Shown one piece after another: positions 1 to 11,376 of a DNA stretch of 64,000 nucleotides. Each line of letters starts with the position of its first letter. Position 1 is the stretch's first letter. The notes under the pieces are model-generated. The model ran no database searches. It had not been told where the DNA came from and worked only from the letters and a program-made list of their open reading frames with translations. Source of the stretch: Taeniopygia guttata (lineage: Eukaryota > Chordata > Aves > Passeriformes > Estrildidae); the NCBI RefSeq assembly GCF_048771995.1, contig NC_133064.1:30855001-30919000 (forward strand), written 5' to 3'. The position numbers and the translations under genes are program-made.

Positions 1-469
1 CGAGACCGGGTGTATGTTAGAAGCTAATTTACAAGTGAGAAGATACAGCTAGCCAGGCGCCAGACGATGGGCCATGCAGAGACCCCAGGCGCTGATCATC
101 ACGTGAACGACCCGAGATGGATATCTTGGAAATCCCCAGACAGATCCATGTGGATTCAACAAACTCCAGACACTGAATTATTAACATATGGACTCTGAAT
201 AGAAGAAAGGACTGATTACAAAAATCTTGGCCTCAGGCGGAATTATCCCTATAAAACTTGCTTGTGCCAGGATGGAAGGGTGTGTGGGCATAGAGGAAAA
301 CCTCTCCTGAGGCTGACTTCTTGTCGCACACCCAGGGCTGACCCCGGGCTCGGCACTGTTTTTTCTCTTTTCCTTTTTTTTTCCTGTGGCTGGCTAGATA
401 GAATTTGACCGCAAATAAAACTGTTTTGTTTTTTTTTTAATTTGGCTGAATAAACTTTAATTTATAACA
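1..469 (+). mobile_element. LTR, family F, copy 1 (cut by window start)
   Basis: About 470 bases align by eye to 6273-6836 and to the two halves of 8518-10543. Shared landmarks are cgagaccgggtgtatgtt, a promoter-like CCTATAAAA, cacacccagggc and the terminal tttataaca. The left end is outside the window, so a solo LTR cannot be told from part of a provirus. No coding sequence is attached. Confidence 0.8.
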
Positions 470-857
470 AGGCATAGGCCTTTTTCATTACACTATGTAC
501 TCACAATAGTCAAAACCACCACTAGATGGTTGGAAACATATGAACCCTCCCCCTGAGTTCCCGTGAGGGGGAGACCCCTAAAAAGTTCTGTGGCAGAATT
601 GAGAGACGAACAGGATTTTGGTTTTTTTGTTTTCAGGTTGTTGTTTATTTTTTCTCTTAACAGTTCAGCATGCTGTCTACATACTAGACTTAGGGTACAA
701 TGAGAAGGGCACCAAAAACTCACAAAACATACAGGTTCAAGGTATTATAAAACTATTTTGTCCAATTAACTCTTAGAACATATTTTATTTCTATCATTCT
801 ACCAATAACTAATTATTTGTCTGTTCATGCAACATCTGCATTGTGGCTCTTTCTAAC
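470..857. other. Unassigned AT-rich stretch
   Basis: No gene is visible. The first bases (aggcataggcc...ttcatt) resemble 11330-11352, so both may be the same kind of old ERV-flanking sequence. Nothing else is recognised. Confidence 0.4.
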
Positions 858-1569
858 TGTCCTAGTTTAGGGCAAATTTGGGAGGAAAAACTTCTGGAAG
901 GAGCCCCCAGAAAACAACCCCCCACGTCCCCTCCCCCCCCCCCCCCAGCCTGCTTCGGGAAGAATTTTCTTGGAGAGAAGTGGAAAAGAACCTGTTTATT
1001 CAACGAACAAAGCACTCCCCAGCACCAAAAAAAAATTAACAACACCAGATGACAACAAAACTCTTTCACCACTCTGAAGAGATGACAAATCCAGAAAGTC
1101 TTTCCTGGGAGTGGTCGCCCAGGTCTGGACTCTGGGGATTGCTCTCCGGCACCGGGGATTGCTGCTGCAGATCACAAAGTGCAGGCTCTTGGTGTTCCTC
1201 GGTGTTTCCCAGGTCCCAGTCCGGAGCAGGTTGGAGTGATATTCAGGAAAGGGAAAGGAAACAAAAAAACAGTCCAGGGAAAGAACTGGACTGCTTAGCT
1301 AAACTAACTAACAAGCAAAAGCAAAGGCAAAAGCAGAAGCAAGCAAGCAAAGCAAGCGAGCAAAAGCCAGCAAGCAAAGCAAAGCAAAAGCAAGCCAGCC
1401 AGCACTAGCCTCTTCTAGACAGCAGACCATGGGGGGAGGTGAACCGGCTGGTAACAAGGCAAAACAAACCTTCACTTTCAGAGTCAGTTCTGAAAGCACA
1501 GAACATAATATCAAACATAAACAGAACACACAATTGGGGATACCAGCATCATAACATCACCCCATGACA
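858..1569 (-). mobile_element. LTR, family H, copy 1 (ERVL-type)
   Basis: Read on the minus strand it starts TGTCATGGGGTGATG and ends CCCTAAACTAGGACA, with an AATAAA in the middle (plus-strand tttatt near 995). Start and end match the LTRs at 3600-4303 and 23337-23948. A C-run at 937-951 and an AAGC-rich low-complexity stretch at about 1311-1405 lie inside. No clean target duplication was found. Open frames in it come from low complexity and are not genes. Confidence 0.65.
1311..1405. repeat. AAGC/AAAGC low-complexity repeat
   Basis: Irregular repeats of aagc, aaagc and aaaagc run for about 95 bases inside the family H LTR. They create a Lys/Gln-rich open frame on the plus strand that should not be taken as a protein. 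Confidence 0.8.
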
Positions 1570-1849
1570 ACACTCTGTGCTACCAACACTGCAGAAAATT
1601 TAGTAGATGAAGAACAAGAAGGAGATCAGACAACACACAAAATCCTCCATCTTGTGTTCTATCTACCTCCATACTAAAACCCCAAAACTCTAAGTTTTTC
1701 ACCCTGTGATAAACTATACTACTATCTATTTCACACACTCATAGATTCCAATTCATCCCAAAGTCTTGGAATCTTTCTCCATGGATGAAGGTTAAAAGCA
1801 GTGTTCTCCTGGGGATCAGGACTTCTCTGGACAGACAGAGAAATATTCC
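1570..1849. other. Unassigned sequence before an integrase fragment
   Basis: No gene or repeat recognised. It lies between a minus-strand LTR and a plus-strand ERVL integrase fragment. Confidence 0.3.
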
Positions 1850-2234
1850 CTGTGCTCTGGGTTCCAACAGAAACCTACCCTACCATCCTAGGACTTGAAA
1901 AACAGGTCATTTGGAGGCATGGTACCCCTGAGAGGATTGAGTCAGACAACAAGACTCATTTCAAGAACAGCCTTATCAGCACTTGGGCTAGGGAACGTGA
2001 TATTGAGTGAGTATACCATATCCCCTACCATACACCAGCTACAGACAAAGTGAAAAGGTACAATAAACTGTTAAAAATCACCTTGAAAACATTGGGTGAA
2101 GGATCTTTCAACTATTGGGAGCAGCATCTCACAAAAGCCACCTGGTTACTTAACACCAGAGGCTCTACCAACCGAGTGGGTCCTACCCAATCTGAGTGTC
2201 TGCATACAGTAGATGAAAACAAAGTCCCAGTTGT

Positions 2235-3282
2235 TGCAGGATTTCTGAGAGAGAGAGGACACGATTTATATTTAGAGTGAAGGTTGAGCTACCCCAGTCT
2301 AGGCCTCAGATATGGGCCTCTGTGAGGCCTTTGAAGCCTCTGACGCAGTAAGAAATTACTTGTGGCGCAGTTAGAAATTATGTTAAGGTAAACACAGTAT
2401 AATGAGCTTTCTGGGTGTGAATTGGTATAGGGCTGCAGTGTGAAACCTTAGCCACCTTAAGACAAAGACAAACAATGTTTGCTTGCCAATGAAAGTGTGC
2501 TCACAATTTCTAAACTATATTGAAGTGTATATAAACTGCCATCTTATAAACAATAAAGGAGAACATAGCATTAACCATATTGGCTTGATCTGCATTTGTC
2601 CTGTCCAGCATTCCCTATTTTATAATGAAACAAAAGATTTTCCAGAGATCACTTAAACTAACAAAATGAATGTATCAGAAATGAATGTATCATGTTTGTA
2701 GAATTGTGTGTTGAATTTTAAGAAACCCCTGCACAGAAGGGCATAGAAAAGAAAAACAAAGATCTCTAAAGCTTCTTGCAAAGGACAAATACCGGAAAGG
2801 ACAAAGAATGCTAAGACCCCCAGACGAGGAAGCCCTATGTCACCAGCATGTCAAAGATGATGAACTTATCCAGATAAGAGAGCAAAGGACCAAAAGCGCA
2901 AGCGCAGAGGAGGAGAGTTCAAAAGTTCAATGCTGAGGAAGACTAAGATATAAATAAAAAGACCACCAGGGGCCCCCATAAAAAAAACCTCACAAAGAAC
3001 TACGCATGCTCAGAAGGGCGTGGACCTATTTAGCATGAGAAGCGAAGACAGGCGGGGCCAGGGGTTGAATATGCATAGAAAAGTTGTGTAATGTATTGCA
3101 TATGTAACACCTTTGTGAATAAAGTCGGGGGGCAGACTTCAGCTCGGGGCACAAGGCTTCAGAGAGTTATCTCCCTTGTGCCGGGCGCTCCCATACATAC
3201 CCACTTCATAACTACCTCGAGTTGTGGAGTCTATTTATTTATTCCGCATATCGCTTCAATAAGAAGTACCTTGCATCTCCTA
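2235..3282 (+). mobile_element. LTR, family D, interrupted by LTR E
   Basis: It starts TGCAGGATTTCTGAG inside the integrase codons. It resumes after LTR E as ataagaagtacc and ends near 3282, where integrase coding restarts. A second copy on the other strand at about 56270-56699 supports the family (shared TTGAGCTACC, GACGCAG, TTAGAAATTATGTTA and AACCATATTG). Without LTR E it is about 410 bp. The flanks gttgt and gtagt look like a worn 5-bp target duplication. Confidence 0.7.
2626..3258 (+). mobile_element. Solo LTR, family E, nested in LTR D
   Basis: 633 bp with TG...CA ends (TGAAACAAAAG to TCGCTTCA), flanked by the 4-bp duplication ataa (2622-2625 and 3259-3262). Four bases is usual for class I (gamma-type) ERVs. 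AATAAA near 3119 marks the polyadenylation signal. Removing it restores the LTR D sequence seen in the 56 kb copy. Confidence 0.8.
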
Positions 3283-3599
3283 GTAGTACATGTCAGAGGT
3301 TTATTAGGAAAAACACTTTGGGTCAATTCTGCCTCGAGTACAGACAAACCCATTTGTGGGGTTGTCTTTGCTCAGGGACCAGGTTGTACATGGTGGATCA
3401 TACAGAAAGATGGAACAACACGATGTGCACCTCAGGAAGATCTGATTATTAAGAACTATGGGTAAATATCACTGTTTGCTGAATGTTACTACCATTATCT
3501 GTGTATAGCTATATATGGTATGTATAATGTATGTGTTTATAGAATTAGAATATATATTAGTTTTAGTAGTAAACTAACAATATGGGATAAGGGGTGGAA

Positions 3600-4303
3600 T
3601 ATCCTGGGTTGACTATATGATGCTTGTATCTCCAATCATCTATTCTGTTTATACTGGATAATAAGTTTTGCACCTTTAAAACTTGTTCCAAGAGCGAAGT
3701 GGGGGAGAAGAAGCGTGGAGTTTGTTATCAAAAACTGCACTTGCTCTCCTGCATCCTACTTCTGAACTGTGTTGTTTGCGGACAGACAGACAGCAGGACA
3801 GAGCTCTCCTTTGCTTTTAGTTAGTTTTTAACTAACTGAGGCAGAAAAGTTCCCTAGACAGAATGTTTTCTTTTTTTCTTTAGACCTGTTTAAACCTGCT
3901 CTAGACTGAACAACTAGAAGAGCACCAGCAGCTCACACCTGTGACCCACTGGGCCTGGCCTGAGCCACGGCATTTCCAGCACCAGAGGGACTGATAAGAG
4001 ATTGAGTAAACCAAACTACAACCCACGAAGGGGACTTTTCTGAGTTTGTAATCTCTTTTGAAGGGACAAGAAGTTTTATTGTTTAATATTGTTCATGTTT
4101 TTTGTACTAGTAAATGTTTTGCCTGTTAAATAAACAGCTTTTTCTACTTTTCTCCAAGGAAATATTTTTTCCCAAACCAGTTAGGGGAGGGGTCAAGGTA
4201 ATATTTTTTCCCAAACCAATTAGGGGAGGGGTCACTTGAATTTGTTTTTCTAGAGGAAACTCCTTTAGAGGTTTTTCTCCCAAAATTACCCTAAACCAGA
4301 ACA
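3600..4303 (+). mobile_element. LTR, family H, copy 2; 3' LTR of the ERVL remnant
   Basis: It follows a purine tract (gggataaggggtggaa) and an integrase C-terminus, the expected 3' LTR position. AATAAA lies at about 4129-4134 and the end is CCCTAAACCAGAACA. A near-perfect 40-bp tandem duplication (attttttcccaaaccag/a...gggtca) lies at about 4159-4234. Its right end abuts and truncates a minus-strand gag. Confidence 0.75.
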
Positions 4304-4309
4304 CTCCCC

Positions 4310-5108
4310 AATCTGGGTTGTTTTACTTCGTAACACATATCATAAAGGTTTGGCAGTAAGTATTGGATCAATGCGATAATTTTTAGCAATCCCTTCCCAT
4401 GCCTCTAGATCAAGGGTGGAGAATGGTACTTTAATCATTAATCTCCCTCCTTCCGGGCCACTGCCTTTAGCAGAGGAGCCTGCAACACTGCTTGCCTCCT
4501 GGTTCTGGACAAAATTGGACTTCCAGGAGGGAAATGGGTTTGAGTGGATGTGCCTTCTGAGGCTGCACCCTCCTCTCTTTCAGGAAAGTCCACCTCATCC
4601 ACATCCTCATCCTCCCATCTCCTAGAAGGAGTTTTCAACAAGTCTATTGTATCTTGTTCTTGAACCAAAGCATGATAGACCTTATCCCGTTTTGTACATC
4701 GCTATCCTATACTGCATGCTGAGCAACATCACTTAATTTGCCCCCTTTTTGCTTTGTTTTCCTTTCAAGGGCTAACACCAGTGGGTCTGAGGGAGCTCTG
4801 AGCCCACAGTCCCTCTGCCATTCCGGATGATTTCGTAAGAAGAAAAACATATTGGCATAAGAAACCTCATCCCGTTTCCCTTCCTGTCTTAAAAACATTA
4901 ACGGCAATAAGGTGTTATAATCTAAAGTTCTAGCAGGTGGCCGCTTTGCTCCATCTTCTAACCTGTATGATGGCCACCAACGTGTGGAATATTGGATAAA
5001 GTATTTTTTTGTTTTCCGAGCCCCCCTACTGGCAACTTCTTTCCAGTGGGTCAAAATACATCCTAAGGGGCTAGATCTGGGAATTTCTTTGCTCTGGTTA
5101 GTTCCCAT
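4310..5108 (-). pseudogene. Gamma-type ERV gag, 3'-truncated (matrix to capsid start)
   Basis: ATG at 5106-5108 opens a 133-codon frame beginning M-G-T-N-Q-S, a myristoylation-type start. An LTHWKEV segment and a tryptophan pair fit a gammaretrovirus-like matrix domain. After a stop at 4707, the frame at 4438-4668 holds an acidic, proline-rich linker. About 4340-4440 encodes a VPFST segment typical of a gamma-type capsid start. An LTR cuts the gene at about 4305, so most of capsid and all of nucleocapsid are missing. No pro or pol from the same element is found beyond the LTR. Confidence 0.65.
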
Positions 5109-6272
5109 TGTCTCCTTCTCCTTGTCCTATCTCGCTTCCACCCAAACCTCTCTTCACAAATCTTCACAGTCCTTTCCCAGTTTTCCTCCCACACACAGCT
5201 ACAGGTTACAGGTACCAGATGTGATTTTCCACACACAAACTTTAAGATCTTAGGTTCAAAATTGGCTCAATTAGGAAACCTCAATCCACACTCAGGGCAT
5301 ATGCCCTGTTGCCTACTAGAACAGTAATACCAATGTCTCTCACAAACTCCACACTGTAATAGTACCCATGCAGGGTACCAGCCTCTTGATGCACTAAAGG
5401 CTCCCAGGAATAGCCCACAAAGGCAGGCTATTCCATTTATTCCTTCATGAATTTCTAAATCCTCTATGGTGGGTTGGTTCCAATCTAAATATACTAAATA
5501 ACTGGCTGAAGTCCCAAAAAAGTCCCTCTAAATAAGCTCGTTCATTTCCTCTATCTATCCAGTGATTTACCAGATTCACAAACTCGCAGGGATCAAGCCC
5601 AAACTACTGGGGCAGAGGAATCCCCTCTGTTCATCTAGCCACAGTTAAAACATGCACAATCTGCACCATATTCAAACACAGTATGTGTTCTCACCCATAC
5701 TTCTCCACTTGCTCCGCTTCTCCCCAGCGGCCTCCCTGCGAGACACTATCTGCCCCCACAGCCACCCAACCAGGGCACCCCAGCCACTGCCCCAGGCCTC
5801 ACTCGTCATCCTCAGTTGCAGGTAGAGTTTCTCCCCCTGCACCGTGGGTACATCTCGCTTGCTCCCTCTTTCACGTAACCAAGCCCGCAAAGCCAGTCAC
5901 TCACACAATTACAAAAACCCACTAACAACCACAAGGTCCAGAAACCACAAGCACAGAAGCAGTAAATAGCAGCAATGAGAAAAATAGCAGCGATAAGGTC
6001 CAGACTCACACGACTCATTCTCAGAGCCTCTAGCGGTCGCACAATTGATCAGTGAATCCCTTCACTAGCCACCCTATTGGCCAGTGGACCCTTCCCCACC
6101 CCCTCCCCCCCCCCCCCCCGCCAGCCATGCTTGGCCAGTGGCTTCTTGCAAGCCCCAAACTTCAAACTTTTACTCACACAGGGACTCAGCTGCTCACTCA
6201 GACATCTCTGAGTGACTTACCAGCAGCCCTTTTTGGCCAAGGCCCCCTTTAAGGATACATACCGTTTATCCG
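5109..6272. other. Unassigned; probably leader or LTR of the adjacent gag
   Basis: It lies directly upstream of the minus-strand gag. A minus-strand AATAAA is at about 5437-5442 and a C-run at about 6105-6119. I could not find a convincing LTR end or primer-binding site, so the assignment rests on position only. Confidence 0.3.
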
Positions 6273-6836
6273 TGTTATGGGTAATAAACATAATTTGCGC
6301 CATTCCTTGTATGGAATATATAATGTTAAATACTTGTTAGATTATACCTCGTTTGTACTAGCCTCCCCCCCCCTTCTCCCCTCCGAGACCGGGTGTATGT
6401 TAAGAAGCTAATTTACAGGTGAGAAGATACGGCTCACCAGGAGATGGGCCATGTCTGCAAAGCTGCGGGAGACCCCAGGCGCTGATCATCGCTGATCATC
6501 GCCTGAATGACCCGAGATGGATATCTTGGAGATCCCCGGACAGATACATGTGAATGCAGTGAATTATTAACATATGGACTCTGAATAGAAGAAAGGACTG
6601 ATTGCAAAAATCTTGGCCTCAGGTGGAATTTTCCCTATAAAAACCGCTTGTGCCAGGATGGAGGTGTGTGGGCATGGAGGAAAACCTCTGCTGAGGCTGA
6701 CTCCTTGTTGCACACCCAGGGCCAACCCCGGGCTCGGCTCTGTTCTTTCCTTGTGGCTGTCTAGATAAAATTTGATTGCAAAATAAATAATTCATTTTTC
6801 ATATTAATTTGGCTGGACAAATTTTCATTTATAACA
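6273..6836 (+). mobile_element. Solo LTR, family F, copy 2
   Basis: 564 bp from TGTTATGGG to TTTATAACA, with TGTTAT/ATAACA inverted ends. It is flanked by a perfect 5-bp duplication, atccg (6268-6272 and 6837-6841). CCTATAAAAACC is the likely promoter and AATAAA near the end the polyadenylation signal. This copy fixes the borders of the family. Confidence 0.9.
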
Positions 6837-7028
6837 ATCCGCAATGCCAGCAGACCATTGTCTGTCCCGACAGCGAGTGAGCTGAGATGCGGAGCTCCTC
6901 CAGGGAAGATTCTGGGGCGCGCACCTAGGAGGTCCACCTCTGCACTGTCCTTGTAGAAAGACAGAGATAATCCCCTGCCTGGCTGTCCAGAAAATGATTC
7001 ATAGAAAAAACTCCGCAACTCATAAAAG

Positions 7029-8125
7029 CTGTAAAGTAGGTATGTGTTATAGGTAATAAATGATAAAGCCAAATTAATAATCAAAAAATAGGTTTTTATT
7101 TTGCGACCGAGATTCTGTCTCCGATAGCCACAATCAAAGGGACAGCGCCGAGCCCAGGATCGGCGCTGGGTGAACACTGATCTGAACTCTATCGCTTCGG
7201 ATCCCCTTTATTCACGCATGTTGTCTCTGTCCAGTTAGTTTTATACAGTTTTTTCCGCCTGGGTCAGAGTTTCTCCTATTCTTTTCATTGCTTCACACAT
7301 TCATGTGGTCTCCTTTTCTCTGGGCTGTGCTGGACAAAGCTGTTTCTGGGAAGCGATGAATGCTTGGTATTGGAATGCATGCCCTTGACGACTCTGACTA
7401 TCTTGATTGTAGATATTCATCGCTTGGGTGTCTCCTGGATTGTCCTGGGAAAGGGCCCATCTCCGCAAGGAGACACATTTTTTCATTTGTAAATTAGGTC
7501 TTTCTCTCTGCTGCCATCTGTGGTTTCGCAATCTTTCCCTGGCTGCAGCTTGTGGTTTTAAAACTTAAGAATTTTTTGTACAAGCACAACTTATTTCATG
7601 TATATTTTACATAAGCACAAATTATTCCATAGCATATATTACAGTATGTATTTTATTCAGTGCTGGGCACATATGGGATCACTCTACAAAGGCATGCATA
7701 CTTCCTGGGAATTCAGACCCTCTTTTGTCCCCTAACTTGTTGCATATGCATTGAGTTTCACAATAGGTCCATGCATATTCATTTCTCAGCTCTGCTTCGC
7801 ATTAAAATTAGCTTATCAGTCCTTCTGAGCCTGCCCAGAGCTCTGTGAAGTCCTCCTGTACATCTTCCCCAGTGCCTCTAAGTCCAACCTCAGTTTTAGT
7901 CTGCTCTAGTTTAGAGGTCAATGAGGCCCCTCTTATCTCCCTTCAGCTTGGAAGCTCACATTCCTTTTACCTTGTTTGGGGTAGAAATCTTTATCAGAGG
8001 CTTGCATTCTTTTGTCCATCTCTGCAGGCCTTTTTGAGCACAGCAAGTTACAGACTAAACAAGTTAAAACAGTACACTTCATCCAAATCCAAAATTAATT
8101 TCTACTCTAAGTTAATTTCTAACCC
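7029..8125 (-). mobile_element. LTR related to family F, reverse orientation
   Basis: On the minus strand the 3' part (GGGCTCGGCGCTG..., AATAAA at about 7096-7101, TTAATTTGGC, CTATAACA end) aligns with the 3' part of family F. A TATAAAA lies near 7244. The right border is uncertain; it ends where ERVL RT coding begins at about 8133. No target duplication was found. Confidence 0.55.
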
Positions 8126-8132
8126 CCCCATG

Positions 8133-8470
8133 TCTCAGAAACACAAGCTTTTTTTAGGCATTGCGAGATTTTGGATAATGCACATTCTAAATTTAAGTCT
8201 GATTGTAAACCCTCTATCAAGTGACCTGAAGAAGAATGATTTCAAATGGGTCTCTGAGCAGTGACAAGCCTTTGAATAAATCAAGCAGGAGATAGTTCAT
8301 GCTGTAGCCCTTGCACCAGTCTGAACAGGACAAGATGTAAAAAATGGTCTTTATACTGCAGCTGGGGAGAATGGCCGTACCTGAAGCCTCTGGCAGGAAG
8401 CACCAGGGGTGACTCGAGATGGACTTCTAGGTTTTTGGAGTCTGGGATACAGAGTGTGAAAAACGCCATT
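8133..8470 (+). pseudogene. ERVL-type reverse transcriptase remnant (thumb/connection)
   Basis: Conceptual translation gives a KLFLG...RFW...NPL segment, then KNDFKW, QAFE.IKQEI and LYTAAGENG, as in the C-terminal part of ERVL-type RT. There is a stop between VSEQ and QAFE (8262-8264) and another near 8398. The next piece of the same protein (SEKKILAAYEG) reappears on the same strand at about 19890, so later insertions may have separated parts of one element. Confidence 0.7.
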
Positions 8471-8517
8471 CGCTAGTGTTAAAATTTTAGAAGTTTAATA
8501 GTAATGAAAACAGTAAT

Positions 8518-10543
8518 TGTTATGTGTAGTAGATATGAGTTGCGCCATTTCTAGTATGATATATGTGATATTGAATATTTGTTGGAGTATACACATTTGT
8601 ATTAGGAGTCCCCCCCCACCCTCACAGGTGAAACCTGGTGTATGTTGAAACCCAATTTACAAGTTAAAGGATGTGGCTGTCTGGAGATGGCCATAGATGT
8701 GGGGGCGCCCAGGCCTGATCATCGTGTGAACGACCCAAGATGGATATCATGGAAATTCTCCAGACAGATACATGCGAATGCAGGGTTCCCGTAAATTTCA
8801 TCAAGGGATTCACCAACTCCGGACATCAAATTGTTCTACGTCCATCGCTGTCATGGTTTGACACTGGCACGATGCCAGTGCCCCCATGAAAATGCAATCT
8901 CTTAACTGAATGCTGTGAAATGCGATCAAGAACAGAGCAAAGTAGGCCCAAGCCTAATAACAAGAAAAAACTTTATTAAACTACTACCACTATGCTACTA
9001 TAAAAGAGGGGGAAAAAAGAAACACACACAACTCAAAATGAAAACCTTCCAAAGCATTCCTCCTCCCACCACCCAACTCTAACAAACCACAGTGAGACAC
9101 AATCTGGACCCCAATCAGGTTTCCACCCTCCAGATAATCAACACCCAGTCAATCTGCAGGGAGAGAGGAGACTCTCCTGTGCCACAGACCCCCCAAGAAA
9201 CACAGCTGCCACATCCTGTGCTTCCATGTCACCACATGGCACCGCCCGGAGAAAAAAAAGTTTTCCAGTGGTGACCCTCTCCTTTCCATGCACAGTGCTC
9301 TCACCACCAATGCATGGATGGACAGACTGCTTTTTAGGATTTTTTCCTTTCAAGGATACCCTGCCAAGAGGGGAAAAAACAACAGTTCAGTTTTTCATTT
9401 TTGGGACCAACAGTCCCCCTCCATTTTCCCCTGGGGCTGAGGGTCCAAGAACAGAGATCTTCTCTTCTTCATCTGCGAAGACAGGGGGCACCACTACAAA
9501 CCTCCTTAACTTTTCTCTGTTCGCTCCACTTCTGTCTTTTCCCAGCTGAAGCATGGTCTCTTTGGCTCACCGGCATCCTCCTAAAATACAGTCTCTCTTG
9601 GAGGAGAAGATCAGTTCAGTCTGTGGCTACCAAGAAAAAGTCCAGCCAAAAGCCACTCCATCATCTCTTCCCACCTAGAATTTCTCCTTCCAACATCCCA
9701 GGTCCCAGGCTGTGTCTTTTCCTCTCTTTTTCAAACCAAGGAGGAGAAAAATTTCACAAAGCTTTCATTTCTCAGGAAGGGTTAAAAGTCCCAACTCCCA
9801 GAGATAGCTTGCTGCCCAGGCTCCAGCTCCCACAGGTGTCTGGGCACCTTGCGCCCCCCCCACTCTTCTCCTTCCCCGCGGTGAACTGCTGGCAAAACCA
9901 CCACTGTCTCTTTTTCTCTCTTGGGAGAGAGAGAGACTCTGGGGGAAATGGAGACATCCCAGATTTCTCCACCCTTCCATCTGCAGGGGGCCAGCCTGGT
10001 TCCAGTCCCTCCGCCCTTGGGCCTACCTCCGAAGGCCACATGGCTTCTCCCCTCCCCCACCCAGCTCGTAGCCGGGCAGGGGAGAGTACTGCACTGACCG
10101 CTGACCGGAACCCAAGAGAGCGAGTTCTCCTGGGAATTCTGCTTTTAACCCCTCTGTGTTCTCAGAGGCGTGTCTACCTTCAATTGGTCAATGTCCAAAT
10201 TGACCTCTTCCTTCCGGAAAAATTCTTTTTCCGTGTCAAACCACGACAATCGCCAAGAAAAGAAATCTCATCAAACTATGCGACTCTGAATAGAAGAAAG
10301 GACTGATTGCCGAAATCCTGGCCTCAGGTGGAATTTTCCCTATAAAAACCGTTTGTACCAGAATGGTGGTGTGTGGACATAGAGGAAAAGTTCTGCTGAG
10401 GCTGACTTCTTTGTTGCACACCCAGTGCCGATCCTGGGCTCGACACTGTTCTTTCCTTGTGGCTGGCTAGATAGAATTTGATTGCGAAATAAATATTTTA
10501 TTTTTTCATTTTAATTTGGGTGGACAAATTTTCATTTATAACA
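8518..10543 (+). mobile_element. LTR, family F, copy 3, interrupted by LTR I
   Basis: Its 5' part (8518-8843) starts TGTTATGTG and its 3' part (from about 10254) ends TTTATAACA. They align with copy 2 on either side of a 1.4-kb insertion. A perfect 16-bp direct repeat, taatgaaaacagtaat, flanks the whole (8502-8517 and 10544-10559). That is longer than the 5-bp duplication of copy 2. About 65 bp before the insertion (8780-8843) is not seen in copy 2. Confidence 0.8.
8849..10248 (-). mobile_element. Solo LTR, family I, copy 1 (ERVL-type), nested in LTR F
   Basis: 1400 bp with 16-bp imperfect inverted ends (TGTCATGGTTTGACAC on both strands) and a perfect 5-bp duplication, atcgc (8844-8848 and 10249-10253). 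The minus strand matches 24036-25420 through most of its length. The long open frames inside, up to 301 codons, are chance frames in GC-rich LTR and overlap on both strands. Confidence 0.9.
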
Positions 10544-11370
10544 TAATGAAAACAGTAATAAAAATTAGGACAATAAGAGACCACAAAAAGCTAAGAATTA
10601 CGGATGCCGGAGTGCCTTGCACTCTGACACAAAGCACACCTTGCTAACAAAGGATTACCCCTTAAAAGCAATAGCCTATTTCATATTTGTTACGAACAAA
10701 ACAGCCTGGCTGGGACACTTGGCTTGGGCTAAGTACTGACATTGAAATGTTAATTAGCCAATTGCTCCTGGGAATCACCTACAACCCCACCCACACTAGG
10801 ACCTGGATGCAAAATAATCCAGTGGAATCATGGGAGCGGGTTTTGGGGATGAAAAACACCCCTAAATGGAAAAGATGGGCACAGTGGAGGGGGCTGGATG
10901 GGTGTGCTGGTTATGGAAAAGGGAACCACATCTCTAGTCTGTGTTTAACCTGTCACCATAACCTACAGAGGACCAGACTGGACTGGGCTGTGGGAAGCAG
11001 GAGCTAAAGACACACACTTCCTGGTGTTACCAGAAGGGAAAGTGAGGGATAGCTGCTGCTGGTCTTCAGCAGCAGGCTCTGCACATCCCCCCACCCTTTG
11101 GCTACCAGTGTGCCAGGAGGAAAGGAGAGAGGACGGTCTGCTGGGACTTCAGATACAGACTGCACACCTCTCCACCTCCAGCTACCAGTGTACCACAGAG
11201 ACTCCAGGGACAGACTCTGCATGCCTTCTCACCCTTCGGCTACCGGAGAAGCTACAACAGTGGGGGCGAGCTCCTTGTCGAGCCCCCTGCCGAGCTTACT
11301 TTTTAATAAAGAGCTGACTATTAATAAAGGCATAGACCCTGTTCATTTGATTAGTCATATATCTCATACA
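10544..11370 (+). other. Unassigned, probably ERV-derived
   Basis: It lies between LTR F and the class II provirus. AATAAA occurs twice near 11310-11330. A related phrase (ggctaccagtgtgcc, agctaccagtgtacc, ggctaccggag) repeats at about 11098, 11180 and 11240, which suggests an imperfect repeat array. No protein is recognised. Confidence 0.35.
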
Positions 11371-11376
11371 TGATTC
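11371..11376. repeat. Target-site duplication, left (tgattc)
   Basis: The six bases tgattc directly precede the provirus and recur at 19486-19491. Six-base duplications are usual for alpha- and betaretrovirus-like integrases. Confidence 0.9.

Larger units (their letters stand above)
1850..3465 (+). pseudogene. ERVL-type integrase remnant, split by nested LTRs
   Basis: Two conceptual pieces belong to one retroviral integrase. The left piece (about 1850-2234) has LGLEKQ, a catalytic-type ESDN segment and an RYNKLLK motif like the RYNGLLK of class III (ERVL) integrases; a stop near 2008 separates the ESDN part from the rest. The right piece (about 3283-3465) has the C-terminal GKTLWV and a GCTWW motif. 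Between them sit LTR D and, inside that, LTR E. The same protein region is seen at 29100-29930. A family H LTR follows at 3600, in the order expected for pol then 3' LTR. Stops and insertions make it non-functional. Confidence 0.8.

Noticed and set aside
1049..1408. Gln/Lys-rich 119-codon frame
   Set aside because: Produced by the AAGC low-complexity repeat inside an LTR.
5016..5035. gagcccccc resembling a tRNA-Pro primer site on the minus strand
   Set aside because: It lies inside the matrix codons of the gag remnant, so it cannot be the primer site of that element.
9401..10306. 301-codon open frame on the plus strand
   Set aside because: It lies inside the solo LTR of family I, antisense to it, and long frames on the opposite strand overlap it. 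The same region is open in the 24 kb copy only because the DNA is GC-rich. No domain is recognisable.
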